Of a DNA stretch of 64,000 nucleotides, positions 52,902-61,981 are shown in pieces. Source of the stretch: Haloparvum alkalitolerans (lineage in GTDB: Archaea > Halobacteriota > Halobacteria > Halobacteriales > Haloferacaceae); assembly GCF_050122995.1 (NCBI RefSeq), contig NZ_JBNLIA010000006.1, positions 24,487 through 88,486 of the forward strand, in the 5' to 3' direction. The first letter of the stretch is position 1, and each line of letters starts with the position of its first letter. The position numbers and the translations under genes were made by a program. The notes below the pieces were generated by a model, which saw only the letters and a program-made list of their open reading frames with translations, searched no databases and was not told where the DNA came from.

Positions 52902-55685
52902 ATGACTGATACACTTCCGTTCGATGCCGTCCGCGAGCTCGACGTCGACGGGACGACGTACAAGATGGCCGATCTTCGAGCACTCGAAGAGCAGGGGCTC
53001 TGTGACCTCGACACGCTCCCTGTGAGCATCCGTATTCTGCTTGAGTCGGTGCTCCGGAACGCCGACGGCGAAACTGTTACTGCAGCGGATGTCAAGAATG
53101 CTGCTGGCTGGAAGCCAGACGTACCGGACGCAGAGGTTCCGTTCTCTCCATCACGAGTCGTCCTGCAAGATCTCACCGGTGTACCCGCAGTCGTCGACCT
53201 GGCGGCCCTTCGATCCGAGGTCGACCGCAAAGACCGAGATCCCACCCTGGTCGAACCGGAGATTCCTATTGATCTCGTGATCGACCACAGCGTCCAGGTC
53301 GACTACTTCGACTCCGAGGACGCCTACGAGAAGAACGTCGAACTGGAGTACGAGCGAAACGCCGAACGGTATCGCGCGATCAAGTGGGCGCAGAACGCCT
53401 TCGAGAACTTCAACGTCGTCCCGCCGGGGACCGGTATCGTCCACCAGGTGAATCTCGAACATCTGGGTCGGGTCGTCCACGCCCGCGAGCAAGACGGCGA
53501 GAACTGGCTCCTGCCGGACACGCTCGTCGGCACGGACAGCCACACCCCGATGATCGGTGGCATCGGTGTGGTCGGTTGGGGCGTCGGCGGCATCGAAGCG
53601 GAAGCGGCGATGCTCGGTCAACCGGTCACGATGAAACTCCCCGAGGTCGTCGGCGTCCGTCTCGAAGGCGAATTACCCGAGGGCGCGACGGCTACGGATC
53701 TCGTGCTCCACATCACCGAACGACTCCGCGAGGTCGGCGTCGTCGACCGGTTCGTGGAGTTCTTCGGTCCCGGTGTGGAGAATCTCACAGTCCCCGACCG
53801 GGCCACGATCGCCAATATGGCGCCCGAACAGGGCTCGACGATCAGTATGTTCCCGGTCGACGAGCAGACGCTCGAGTATCTCGAACTCACCGGGCGTGAT
53901 CCCGACCACGTCGACCTCGTTCGCGAGTACCTCGAAGCCCAAGGGCTGTTCGGGGAACAGGAACCAGAATATACTGAGGTCGTCGAGTTCGACCTCTCGA
54001 CAGTCGAACCGAGTCTGGCCGGACACAAGCGGCCACAGGACCGGATTCCGATGGGGGACGTGAAACAGAGCTTCCGGGGACTTCTCCACGGGGAGTTCGA
54101 GGACGACCTCGATGATGTCGACGAGGACGCCTTGCAGCGGTGGCTCGGTGAGGGTGGTGCAGCTGATGCGGAGACCGACGGTGGCGTTCAGGTCGAACCC
54201 GAATCGGAACTGCACCCGTTAACCAAACGTGTCGAGGTCGACCTCGACGGTGAGACGGTCGAAATCGGACACGGAGACGTCCTCGTCAGCGCCATCACGA
54301 GCTGTACGAACACGTCGAACCCGTCGGTGATGATCGCTGCTGGACTGCTCGCCCAGAACGCCGTCGAGAAAGGCCTAGACGTCCCGCCGTACGTCAAGAC
54401 GAGTCTCGCACCGGGTAGCCGTGTCGTCACGCAGTATCTCGAAGAATCGGGGCTGCTTCCGTATCTCGAAGAGCTCGGGTACGCCGTCGTCGGCTACGGC
54501 TGTACCACCTGTATCGGTAACGCTGGGCCGCTTCCCGATCCCATCGAGCAGGCAATCGACGACCACGACCTCTGGACGACGAGCGTTCTCTCCGGGAACC
54601 GGAACTTCGAGGCGCGTATCCACCCGAAGATCCGCGCGAACTACCTCGCGAGCCCGCCGCTCGTCGTCGCCTACGGGCTCGCAGGGCGGATGGACATCGA
54701 TCTCGAACACGAGCCGCTGGGCACTGACGATGAGGGTAACCCAGTCTATCTGGCGGACATCTGGCCGGACGCAGCGGACGTGCAGGCCGCAATCCACGAG
54801 AACGTCTCTCCGGAGATGTTCGAGGAGAAGTACGCCTCCGTGTTCGAGGGCGATGAGCGATGGGCTGCTCTCGACGCGCCCACGGGTGACGTCTACGAGT
54901 GGGATGAGGACTCGACATACATCCGTGAACCGCCGTTCTTCAAGGACTTCCCGGTAGAGAAACCCGGCGTCGCCGATATCGAGGACGCACGCTGTCTACT
55001 GACGCTCGGCGATACCGTTACGACCGACCACATCAGTCCAGCCGGCCCGTTCGGTCCCGACCTCCCCGCAGGTCAGTGGCTGCTCGATCACGGTGTCGAG
55101 CCACACGAGTTCAACACCTACGGCGCACGTCGGGGCAATCACGAGGTGATGATGCGGGGGACGTTCGCCAACGTCCGAATCGAGAACGAGATGCTCGACG
55201 ACGTCGAGGGTGGCTACACGATCCACCACCCGACCGACGAACAAACCACGGTGTTCGAAGCCAGTCGCCGCTATCGGGACGAGGGGATACCGCTCGTCGT
55301 GATGGCTGGCGAGGAGTTCGGAACTGGGTCTAGCCGGGACTGGGCGGCGAAAGGAACGGACCTGCTCGGTGTCCGCGCAACCATCGCCGAGAGTTACGAG
55401 CGCATCTACCGCGACAACCTCGTCGGCATGGGTGTGCTTCCCCTGCAGTTCGATGATGGCGACTCGTGGGAATCTCTCGGTCTGGATGGGTCGGAGGTCT
55501 TCACGATCCACGGCCTCGATGACGGGCTCGACGTGATGGACGAACTGACCGTTATCGCCGAGCGTGCGGACGGGTCGACTGTCGAGTTCCCGGTCACAGC
55601 ACAGGTCGGCACGCCGGCCGCCGTAACCTATATCGAACACGGCGGAATCCTCCACTACGTCCTCAGACGCCTCCTCAGACAGTAA
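52902..55685 (+). CDS. acnA: Aconitate hydratase (bacterial-type AcnA)
   Basis: A 927-residue aconitase from the ATG at 52902. The Fe-S ligands are C468 (TSCTNTSNPS) and C534/C537 (GCTTCIGN); SVLSGNRNFEARIHP and the C-terminal swivel domain with GEEFGTGSSRDWAAKG are present. It isomerises citrate to isocitrate in the TCA cycle. Length equals that of AcnA/IRP-type enzymes. It is a housekeeping enzyme inside a copper cluster, between copZ and a SHOCT gene; copper attacks Fe-S clusters, which could explain the link (inference). Confidence 0.95.
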   Translation: MTDTLPFDAVRELDVDGTTYKMADLRALEEQGLCDLDTLPVSIRILLESVLRNADGETVTAADVKNAAGWKPDVPDAEVPFSPSRVVLQDLTGVPAVVDLAALRSEVDRKDRDPTLVEPEIPIDLVIDHSVQVDYFDSEDAYEKNVELEYERNAERYRAIKWAQNAFENFNVVPPGTGIVHQVNLEHLGRVVHAREQDGENWLLPDTLVGTDSHTPMIGGIGVVGWGVGGIEAEAAMLGQPVTMKLPEVVGVRLEGELPEGATATDLVLHITERLREVGVVDRFVEFFGPGVENLTVPDRATIANMAPEQGSTISMFPVDEQTLEYLELTGRDPDHVDLVREYLEAQGLFGEQEPEYTEVVEFDLSTVEPSLAGHKRPQDRIPMGDVKQSFRGLLHGEFEDDLDDVDEDALQRWLGEGGAADAETDGGVQVEPESELHPLTKRVEVDLDGETVEIGHGDVLVSAITSCTNTSNPSVMIAAGLLAQNAVEKGLDVPPYVKTSLAPGSRVVTQYLEESGLLPYLEELGYAVVGYGCTTCIGNAGPLPDPIEQAIDDHDLWTTSVLSGNRNFEARIHPKIRANYLASPPLVVAYGLAGRMDIDLEHEPLGTDDEGNPVYLADIWPDAADVQAAIHENVSPEMFEEKYASVFEGDERWAALDAPTGDVYEWDEDSTYIREPPFFKDFPVEKPGVADIEDARCLLTLGDTVTTDHISPAGPFGPDLPAGQWLLDHGVEPHEFNTYGARRGNHEVMMRGTFANVRIENEMLDDVEGGYTIHHPTDEQTTVFEASRRYRDEGIPLVVMAGEEFGTGSSRDWAAKGTDLLGVRATIAESYERIYRDNLVGMGVLPLQFDDGDSWESLGLDGSEVFTIHGLDDGLDVMDELTVIAERADGSTVEFPVTAQVGTPAAVTYIEHGGILHYVLRRLLRQ

Positions 55686-55696
55686 CACCAACGCGG

Positions 55697-56095
55697 TCAG
55701 AAACGATCGTCGTCGGACACCAGGCGGGCGCGACGGCGATCAAACTCCTCGTCGTCGATTTCGCCACGAGCGTACCGTTCTTGGAGAACAGCGAGTGCGC
55801 TGTCATCAGTATGGCCGTCCGTAGGGGACCGCGTTGTCAGCCAGTAAACGGCGTAGACTGGGAGGGCGATCAGAAGTGCCATCCACAGGAGCCCGAACAG
55901 CATCATCCCCCAGCCCCAGCTACCCCATCCGGCCATGTGGCCGTCGTTCCACATCCCGTCGTGCCACCCCCACATCATTGCATCTGGGACAGTCGCGTGT
56001 GTTAGCGCCATTCCGGCGACGACGGCCAGAGCCAGCGCTCCGACGACGATGAGTCCCAGAGAACGAATCCCGCGTGCTTGAATTGGATTTTGCAT
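55697..56095 (-). CDS. SHOCT-domain membrane protein
   Basis: A 132-residue protein with an N-terminal membrane helix, a Met/Trp/His-rich outer loop (DAMMWGWHDGMWNDGHMAG), a second helix (about residues 65-87) and a C-terminal SHOCT motif (LQERYARGEIDDEEFDRRRA). The tail matches the three SHOCT proteins at 35913, 36782 and 37587. The start lies 28 nt after the DoxX gene, in the same direction. Confidence 0.85.
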   Translation of the reverse strand: MQNPIQARGIRSLGLIVVGALALAVVAGMALTHATVPDAMMWGWHDGMWNDGHMAGWGSWGWGMMLFGLLWMALLIALPVYAVYWLTTRSPTDGHTDDSALAVLQERYARGEIDDEEFDRRRARLVSDDDRF

Positions 56096-56123
56096 TGTTG
56101 TACTCCCAAAGGTCTCGGCGTGG

Positions 56124-56684
56124 TTAGCCGAGGATGTATTCGAGGGCGGGGTAGCGCTCGACGAGCGTCTCGCCGCCGACGTCGTAGTTCTCGATGTACT
56201 GGTCGAGGCCCAGGATGCGGCCCGCGGCGAACGCGGCGACCGCGAGGAACACGAGCATGTACGCGAAGTCCCCGTTGATGAAGCCGTGAGCCATGTCCCA
56301 GTTGCCGAAGTAGAACATCGCCATCATGAGCGCGCCGAAGAACGCCGCGAGGCGGACGAACGCGCCGACGAGCAGGCCGAGGCCGATGAACAGCTCGCCC
56401 CACGGCACGGCGACGTTCGCGAACTCAACGAACCACGGCGTCGAGCCCATCCACGCGAACATCCCTGCGAGCGGGTTGCCGTTCGTCGCGGCGACGTTCG
56501 ACAGGTAGCCGCCGGCGGCGAACTCGCCGGTGATCTTCGTGAACCCGGAGTACGCGAACGCGTAGCCCATCATGAGCCGGAGCGCGAGCACGAACCACGC
56601 GCTGAGGCTGTGGACTTTCCCGCCGACGGTCAGGCCGCCGACTCTGCTCTCGAGCTGGTTCATGCCGGAGTCGAGTGTGGACAT
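56124..56684 (-). CDS. DoxX family membrane protein
   Basis: A 186-residue four-helix DoxX protein (FVLALRLMMGYAFAYSGFTKI, with GELFIGLGLLVGAFVRL). It is similar to the DoxX protein at 45910 and here is followed by a SHOCT gene. It is divergent from the HTH gene at 56799. High GC and third-position bias differ from the 45910 copy, so they are not recent duplicates. Confidence 0.87.
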   Translation of the reverse strand: MSTLDSGMNQLESRVGGLTVGGKVHSLSAWFVLALRLMMGYAFAYSGFTKITGEFAAGGYLSNVAATNGNPLAGMFAWMGSTPWFVEFANVAVPWGELFIGLGLLVGAFVRLAAFFGALMMAMFYFGNWDMAHGFINGDFAYMLVFLAVAAFAAGRILGLDQYIENYDVGGETLVERYPALEYILG

Positions 56685-56766
56685 AATTATTGCACCTTCA
56701 ACTATCAGTAGGTGGGTAGAGACGATATAATAGCGAGCCGGCGTTCTGAGTCAGAAAACCGGCGGG

Positions 56767-56774
56767 CTATATTA
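56767..56774 (+). promoter_or_regulatory. TATA box of the HTH gene
   Basis: CTATATTA is centred about 28 nt before the GTG at 56799, supporting a leaderless transcript and this GTG as start in place of the ATG further upstream. Confidence 0.5.
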
Positions 56775-56798
56775 CCCTCCTGTAGCGAGTACGGACGT

Positions 56799-57149
56799 GT
56801 GACTGAGGAGGCCGACCCGTCGGACATCTTCGCCACGCTCGACGACGAGTATGCCCGCGACATCCTCGTGGCGACGAAGACCGACCGACTCTCCGCGAAG
56901 GAGCTCAGCGAGGAATGCGATATGTCACGCCCGACCGTCTCGCGGCGTGTCACCCGCCTCGTCGAGCAGGGCCTCCTCGAGGAGTACACGCACGTCGACC
57001 CCGGCGGACGGCACTACAGCGAGTACGAGGCGCGACTCGAGCGTGTCGAAGTACTCCTCCAAGCAGAGGGCTTCGACGTGCAGATCGATGTTCGGCCGGA
57101 CCCCGCCGACCGGATTACGTCCATCTTCGAGGAAATGCGGGGAGACTGA
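56799..57149 (+). CDS. Winged-helix transcriptional regulator
   Basis: A 116-residue ArsR/MarR-like protein starting at GTG. The HTH is DDEYARDILVATKTDRLSAKE then CDMSRPTVSRRVTRLVEQGLL, followed by a wing and a C-terminal helix. The start is backed by a TATA box 28 nt upstream. It is divergent from the DoxX-SHOCT pair and co-directional with a small membrane protein 3 nt downstream, a very common haloarchaeal pairing. Confidence 0.85.
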   Translation: MTEEADPSDIFATLDDEYARDILVATKTDRLSAKELSEECDMSRPTVSRRVTRLVEQGLLEEYTHVDPGGRHYSEYEARLERVEVLLQAEGFDVQIDVRPDPADRITSIFEEMRGD

Positions 57150-57152
57150 CTC

Positions 57153-57428
57153 ATGGAACACACGTTATTCGTCATCGGCAAGCTGTTCACGACCGCCCTG
57201 GCGCTGGTGATCGCCTACCAGGCCTATCGCGGATACCAACGGCATCACACGCAGTTACTCCTGTACGTCGCCGCCGGCTTCGCATTGGTCGGGCTTGGCG
57301 GCCTCCTTGAAGGCGTCCTCTTCGAACTCCTCCAGGTGTCGATCTTCGAAGCAGGATTCGTCGCAGCACTCGTCACCGCAGCCGGGATGCTGTCTATCCT
57401 CTACGCCCTGTATGCCCCGAATCCATAA
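57153..57428 (+). CDS. Small three-helix membrane protein (DUF7521-like)
   Basis: A 91-residue protein with three predicted helices. It follows the HTH gene with a 3-nt gap, a pair seen in many haloarchaea that I recall as DUF7521, unverified. It could pass a membrane signal to the HTH protein. No charged metal motifs are seen. Confidence 0.75.
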   Translation: MEHTLFVIGKLFTTALALVIAYQAYRGYQRHHTQLLLYVAAGFALVGLGGLLEGVLFELLQVSIFEAGFVAALVTAAGMLSILYALYAPNP

Positions 57429-57536
57429 GGATTCAGGACGCCCATTCGACAAGCGGCCTCTGCGCGTCGTGCCCGGTTCGAAGCCGCTACTGTTCGGACT
57501 CCCCTCGTTCTCGATAGTGTAGCGTCGCAGTGGGAG

Positions 57537-57544
57537 TTATATCC
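57537..57544 (+). promoter_or_regulatory. TATA box of the gene at 57566
   Basis: TTATATCC is centred about 26 nt before the ATG at 57566, giving a leaderless transcript and settling the start of that gene. Confidence 0.5.
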
Positions 57545-57565
57545 ATATCGGTCGTACCATATCGT

Positions 57566-57961
57566 ATGATTCGAACACTCGTCGGTGTCCTCGGCGCTAT
57601 CTCAGCGCTGTTCCCGGACGAAATCGTCGAGCTCTTCGAGAAACTCGCGATTTCGAATCCAGACGAGGGAACAGTGAGAGGGTGGATACGTCCAGCAGTC
57701 CGGTCGGAGGGTGTTCTGATAGCTGCGCTTTCACTCTTTAACGGGCGAGCATACGCGTTGCTGATGAATCTTACCGGCGTGTTCGGCGCGATAGTCCTCT
57801 TATTTCCCGACCTGTATCAGAGATTTGCCACCGCGTTCCTGTACGAGCGTCCAGAGTCGATAGAATGGAACGAGCGATTCCGCTTGGGCATTCGGGCTAT
57901 CGGCGCACTCTATGTCTTTTTAGCGGCGAAGACGTACAGGGAGCGTCACAACGATACTTGA
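57566..57961 (+). CDS. Hypothetical membrane protein
   Basis: A 131-residue protein from the ATG at 57566. Helices are predicted at about residues 5-20, 50-85 and 108-125; the rest is amphipathic (IVELFEKLAI). I do not recognise a family. It sits alone between the DUF7521-like gene and the CopZ-like gene. Confidence 0.65.
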   Translation: MIRTLVGVLGAISALFPDEIVELFEKLAISNPDEGTVRGWIRPAVRSEGVLIAALSLFNGRAYALLMNLTGVFGAIVLLFPDLYQRFATAFLYERPESIEWNERFRLGIRAIGALYVFLAAKTYRERHNDT

Positions 57962-58107
57962 GCCTTCTCGCTATTGACACCTGGCGCATCCGATGTCTAG
58001 TTCGTTACGGCCGCAGGTATCGCTTTGAATCTAAAGTTTGAGCCCCACGATATCAGTATGATCGAAGGGGAAATCCGCTAAAGAGAGGAGGCCGTGTGTA
58101 TCCCTGT

Positions 58108-58305
58108 ATGACGACGACGATCATCGTGGAAGGCATGACGTGCGGTCACTGTGAGCAGACGGTCGAAGAGGCCCTCGAAGAGGTATCCGGCGTGACTGAC
58201 GTGACCGTCGACAGGGAGAGCGAACAGGCGAGCGTCGATGGTGAGGCAAATGTCACAGCTCTCGTGGAGGCCGTCGAAGACGCCGGGTACACCGCTTACG
58301 CCTGA
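58108..58305 (+). CDS. copZ: CopZ-like copper chaperone (HMA)
   Basis: A 65-residue HMA protein with GMTCGHCEQTVEEALEEV, nearly a duplicate of the protein at 52633. It probably hands copper to the CopB-like ATPase whose gene follows 131 nt downstream. A 9-bp hairpin lies between them. Confidence 0.9.
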   Translation: MTTTIIVEGMTCGHCEQTVEEALEEVSGVTDVTVDRESEQASVDGEANVTALVEAVEDAGYTAYA

Positions 58306-58325
58306 GAATCGCGCGGACCACTCCG

Positions 58326-58347
58326 AGACAACGGCCAACCGTTGTCT
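58326..58347. terminator. Hairpin between chaperone and ATPase genes
   Basis: Arms AGACAACGG and CCGTTGTCT are perfectly complementary around a CCAA loop, followed by TT. It starts 20 nt after the chaperone stop. It may end that transcript partly, or act as a regulatory element for the ATPase gene. Confidence 0.5.
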
Positions 58348-58436
58348 TTGAAGCTTCGCTACGCTGGTCCTGCTGTACAGTTCAGTGGGGAAGATTCAGG
58401 GGGCCAGCGGATCCACCTCTACAGAGAATATGGGCT

Positions 58437-60719
58437 ATGGACGACCACAAAGATACAAATGAGAATCTCCCTGGAGGGGAACACCAGCAGGACGACAGCA
58501 GTCACCAGCACGAACACGGCGAGCAGGATGAATCGGACGCCGAGTCGGACGAGCAGCGGGTAGAACAGGACCTACTGGAAGAAGAGGCACACCCTGCTGC
58601 GGAGAGTGAGACAGTGCTCGACGAGCAGCACGAGCACGCTGGACACGAGGGCGAAGGACACGACCACGGTTCCCATGAGGGCCACGGTGAGGGGCATGGC
58701 GGGATGCACAAGGGCCACGAGCAGATGTTCCGCCGGCGCTTCTTCGTCTCGACGCTCCTGTCGATCCCAGTCCTGCTATACAGCGAAATGCTGCAGGAGT
58801 GGCTCGGGTTCTCCGTCCCCGCGTTCCCGGGCAGCGAGTGGATCAACCCCGTCTTCGCGGTCATCGTCTTCGCGTACGGTGGGATGCCGTTCCTCCAGAT
58901 GGCGGTACCGGAGCTGAAAGATCGGTCGCCGGGGATGATGACGCTCATCTCGATGGCGATCACCGTCGCGTTCGTCTACAGCCTCGCGAGCGTGGTCTTC
59001 CCGACGCAGTCGGCGTTCTTCTGGGAGCTCGTCACGCTGATCGACATCATGCTGCTGGGCCACTGGATCGAGATGCGGTCGGTCCGGCGGGCCTCCAGCG
59101 CGCTCGACGAACTGGCGAAACTGATGCCAGACACCGCCGAGCGTATCACCGACGACGGGGAGACCGAAGAAGTTCCCGTCAGTGAGCTCTCGGAAGGCGA
59201 TCTCGTGCTCGTCCGGCCGGGCGCGAGTGTCCCTGCTGACGGCACCGTCGAGGAGGGTGACTCCGACGTCAACGAGTCGATGATCACCGGCGAGTCCAAG
59301 CCCGTCTCGAAAGAGCCTGGCGACGAGGTCATCGGCGGCACCATCAACGGCGACGGGAGTCTCCGTGTTCGCGTCGGTGCGACGGGCGAGGAGACAACAC
59401 TCGCGGGCATCATGCGCCTCGTCGAGGAAGCTCAACAGAGCAAGTCCAAGACGCAAGTGTTGGCCGACCGGGCGGCCGGCTGGCTGTTCTACGTCGCGCT
59501 CGGGGCGGCAGTCGTGACCGCGATTGCGTGGACGGTCGCAGTCTCGTTCGACGCGACGGTCATCGAGCGAGTCGTGACGGTGCTCGTCATCGCCTGCCCA
59601 CACGCCCTCGGGCTCGCCATCCCGCTGGTCGTCGCGATCAACACCTCACTTGCAGCGCGCAACGGGATGCTCGTCCGCGACCGAATTGCGATGGAGGACG
59701 CGCGGAACTTGGATGCCATCATCTTCGACAAGACAGGGACGCTTACTGAGGGTGAACACGGCGTCGTGGATATGGCGACCGTCGACGGCGTTGACGAGGA
59801 CGACGCGCTCGGGCTGGCGGCAGCCGTCGAGAGTGACTCCGAACACATGATCGCCCGAGCGATCCGTGAGGCCGCCGACGAGCGAGATGTAACTACTCCT
59901 GACGCGACAGCCTTCGAGGCGATTAAAGGCAAGGGTGTCCGGGCGAATGTCGACGGAAACGAGGTGTACGTCGGTGGCCCGAACCTGTTGGCCCAACTCG
60001 ATAGCGAAATTCCCGACCATCTCCAGCACTTCGCTGACGAGGCCGGTCAGAACGCCCAGACTGTGGTGTATCTCGTTCGTGACGGAGAGCTGATCGCCGC
60101 CTTCGCGATGGCCGACGTGATCCGCGAGGAGAGTTATCGAGTCGTCGACGCCCTCCACGATCTGGGCATCGAGGTGGCGATGCTGACTGGGGACTCCCAG
60201 GACGTCGCCAACGCTGTCGCCGACGAACTGGGCATCGACACGGTGTTCGCGGAGGTCCTACCCCAAGACAAGGACGAGAAAGTCCAGGAACTCCAGGACC
60301 AGGGCAAACTCGTGGGGATGGTCGGCGACGGCGTCAACGACGCGCCGGCGCTGACGCGAGCCGACGTCGGCATTGCGATCGGGAGTGGCACCGACGTCGC
60401 GGTCCAGTCGGCCGACGTTATTCTCGTGCAGAACAACCCGATGGACGTCGTTCGGCTGGTGAAGCTCAGTAAGGCGAGCTACCGGAAGATGCAGGAGAAC
60501 ATCGTCTGGGCCGCCGGCTACAACGTCTTCGCGATTCCGCTCGCAGCAGGCGTGTTGGCACCGATTGGGATTCTGCTGTCCCCCGCTGTGGGTGCACTTC
60601 TGATGTCGTTGAGTACAGTAATCGTCGCGATCAACGCTCAGCTGCTCCGCCGCGTGGACCTGTCCATCCCCGAGCTTCCAAGCGGGACACCAGCGACTGA
60701 CGCACAACCTGCAGACTGA
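58437..60719 (+). CDS. copB: CopB-like P1B-3 ATPase with His-rich N-terminus
   Basis: A 760-residue pump with a long acidic, His-rich N-terminus (HEGHGEGHGGMHKGH) in place of HMA domains, and the CPH motif C387-P388-H389 of the P1B-3 class. D431 lies in DKTGT, TGES and GDGVNDAP are intact. The nucleotide-binding SEHP motif is SEHM (H470-M471), a deviation. P1B-3 pumps handle Cu2+ or Ag+. The preceding CopZ-like gene suggests it is loaded from a chaperone. Confidence 0.93.
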   Translation: MDDHKDTNENLPGGEHQQDDSSHQHEHGEQDESDAESDEQRVEQDLLEEEAHPAAESETVLDEQHEHAGHEGEGHDHGSHEGHGEGHGGMHKGHEQMFRRRFFVSTLLSIPVLLYSEMLQEWLGFSVPAFPGSEWINPVFAVIVFAYGGMPFLQMAVPELKDRSPGMMTLISMAITVAFVYSLASVVFPTQSAFFWELVTLIDIMLLGHWIEMRSVRRASSALDELAKLMPDTAERITDDGETEEVPVSELSEGDLVLVRPGASVPADGTVEEGDSDVNESMITGESKPVSKEPGDEVIGGTINGDGSLRVRVGATGEETTLAGIMRLVEEAQQSKSKTQVLADRAAGWLFYVALGAAVVTAIAWTVAVSFDATVIERVVTVLVIACPHALGLAIPLVVAINTSLAARNGMLVRDRIAMEDARNLDAIIFDKTGTLTEGEHGVVDMATVDGVDEDDALGLAAAVESDSEHMIARAIREAADERDVTTPDATAFEAIKGKGVRANVDGNEVYVGGPNLLAQLDSEIPDHLQHFADEAGQNAQTVVYLVRDGELIAAFAMADVIREESYRVVDALHDLGIEVAMLTGDSQDVANAVADELGIDTVFAEVLPQDKDEKVQELQDQGKLVGMVGDGVNDAPALTRADVGIAIGSGTDVAVQSADVILVQNNPMDVVRLVKLSKASYRKMQENIVWAAGYNVFAIPLAAGVLAPIGILLSPAVGALLMSLSTVIVAINAQLLRRVDLSIPELPSGTPATDAQPAD

Positions 60720-60905
60720 AACGCTCCCGATCGCTTCGGAGCTTCTTTCAATTGAGTTCGGTTAATGGACAGCAAATGGCGACACTGCGTGATTTCGGTG
60801 GGTATCGCTATGCGGTCACCGATTCCACAGTTATCCCGAGGGGTGCGAAGTTTGGTATACACAGACGCTTCCTCTGATGGGCGACATTGTTGCGCCAGCA
60901 CTAGG

Positions 60906-60911
60906 TTTATA
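60906..60911 (+). promoter_or_regulatory. TATA box of the 34-codon gene
   Basis: TTTATA is centred about 28 nt before the ATG at 60936, the spacing of a leaderless haloarchaeal mRNA. It supports this short ORF as an expressed gene. Confidence 0.45.
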
Positions 60912-60935
60912 CCGTTAGACGGACTTCATTCCGAT

Positions 60936-61040
60936 ATGAGCCTCGAAGAGACGGTTGACTACCTCGCCGAGGAACTCGACCTCGAGCGAAGTGAACACGT
61001 CCGTGAGGTTGGTCAGTCGGTCGCCGAGCTTCGCGACTGA
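60936..61040 (+). CDS. 34-residue acidic helical protein (possible antitoxin)
   Basis: A short ORF encoding MSLEETVDYLAEELDLERSE and a helical tail, mostly alpha-helical and charged. It has a TATA box 28 nt upstream. It ends on the very base before the Fic/Doc-like gene ends on the other strand. If the neighbour is a toxin, this could be its antitoxin (inference), though tail-to-tail order is unusual for such pairs. It may also be the remnant of a larger gene. Confidence 0.5.
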   Translation: MSLEETVDYLAEELDLERSEHVREVGQSVAELRD

Positions 61041-61928
61041 TCAAAACATTTCTCTGAAGTCTCGTTCGACCAGTCCGTTCTCCAGATACGTGATGAACTC
61101 TTGTTTCGTTGGTCCTTGACGGTCAAGTAGATCGTCCCGTCCTGCTCGTTCGAGAACTGCCTGCGCGAAGTCCGTACAGTGGGATTCGTGCTGCCCAGCA
61201 TACTCTGTGAGGGCTTCTCGCCAGTGCATATCCAGCTCGAACTCGGCTAACCGGATTTGGATCCCATCTTTCCGTTCGACGAGGTCGACGTCCAGCTCTT
61301 CGAGTTGCTTGAAACGGAGGTTGTTCCGGCGGACCGTGATGAGACGCTTAGAATCAACAATATAGGGATTGACCCACTCTCGCCAGGTATCGTCGTCGAC
61401 GTGTGTTCGTGGCATCGCAAAATCCGAGTCCACACTCTCAATACAGAACTGCAGCATAGCGATGCCAGTTCGATGATTCGCATTCGGGAGGGAATGTCGG
61501 AGAATCAAATTCGACATCACCTCTCCAGCGACGGTCGGAAGTGGGGCTCCCCAGGACACGTGATCGAGTGCCTGCTGGATTTTTTGCGGTTCGAACTCCT
61601 TGTAGAGCCGAAACTCATCCTCCTCTCGAACATCGACAGCTGCTTCGAGCAATTCCACTAATCGGAATGCGACAACTTGCCCAGCACGAGGAAGGTCACG
61701 AATACGGTCGCTCAACCATTCCTGATCGAAGTCGATGTCATGGGCTGATTCGATCTCTGAATCGCCTTCGTAGAGGACATAGACCGGTGTTTCGAAGGGG
61801 TACCCGATGAGTTTTGTCGACTCGTCGGATTGCTCTCGCTGAGACTGGATTTCTGCCACCGATGCCGAGCTATATTTGAGTGAGAAATTCTCGGCCTGTG
61901 GGTGGTGATAGAAGACGAGCCGAGCCAT
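61041..61928 (-). CDS. Fic/Doc-like protein with degenerate motif
   Basis: A 295-residue protein. The segment H145-SLP-N149-A-N151-H-R153-T has the spacing of the Fic/Doc motif (HPFxx[D/E]GN[G/K]R): His, Asn and Arg are in place, but the acidic residue is Asn149 and the Gly is Ala150. A helical N-terminal region (LPRAGQVVAFRLVELLEAA) and a long C-terminus surround it. Fic/Doc enzymes transfer AMP or phosphate to proteins; this version may be altered in activity. No exact family is known to me. The 34-residue ORF abuts its end. Confidence 0.6.
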   Translation of the reverse strand: MARLVFYHHPQAENFSLKYSSASVAEIQSQREQSDESTKLIGYPFETPVYVLYEGDSEIESAHDIDFDQEWLSDRIRDLPRAGQVVAFRLVELLEAAVDVREEDEFRLYKEFEPQKIQQALDHVSWGAPLPTVAGEVMSNLILRHSLPNANHRTGIAMLQFCIESVDSDFAMPRTHVDDDTWREWVNPYIVDSKRLITVRRNNLRFKQLEELDVDLVERKDGIQIRLAEFELDMHWREALTEYAGQHESHCTDFAQAVLERAGRDDLLDRQGPTKQEFITYLENGLVERDFREMF

Positions 61929-61981
61929 CTTACTGTGTATTCGTGGGAAGTGGGTAAAGCAGTCCCGCTTTTATAATGATT

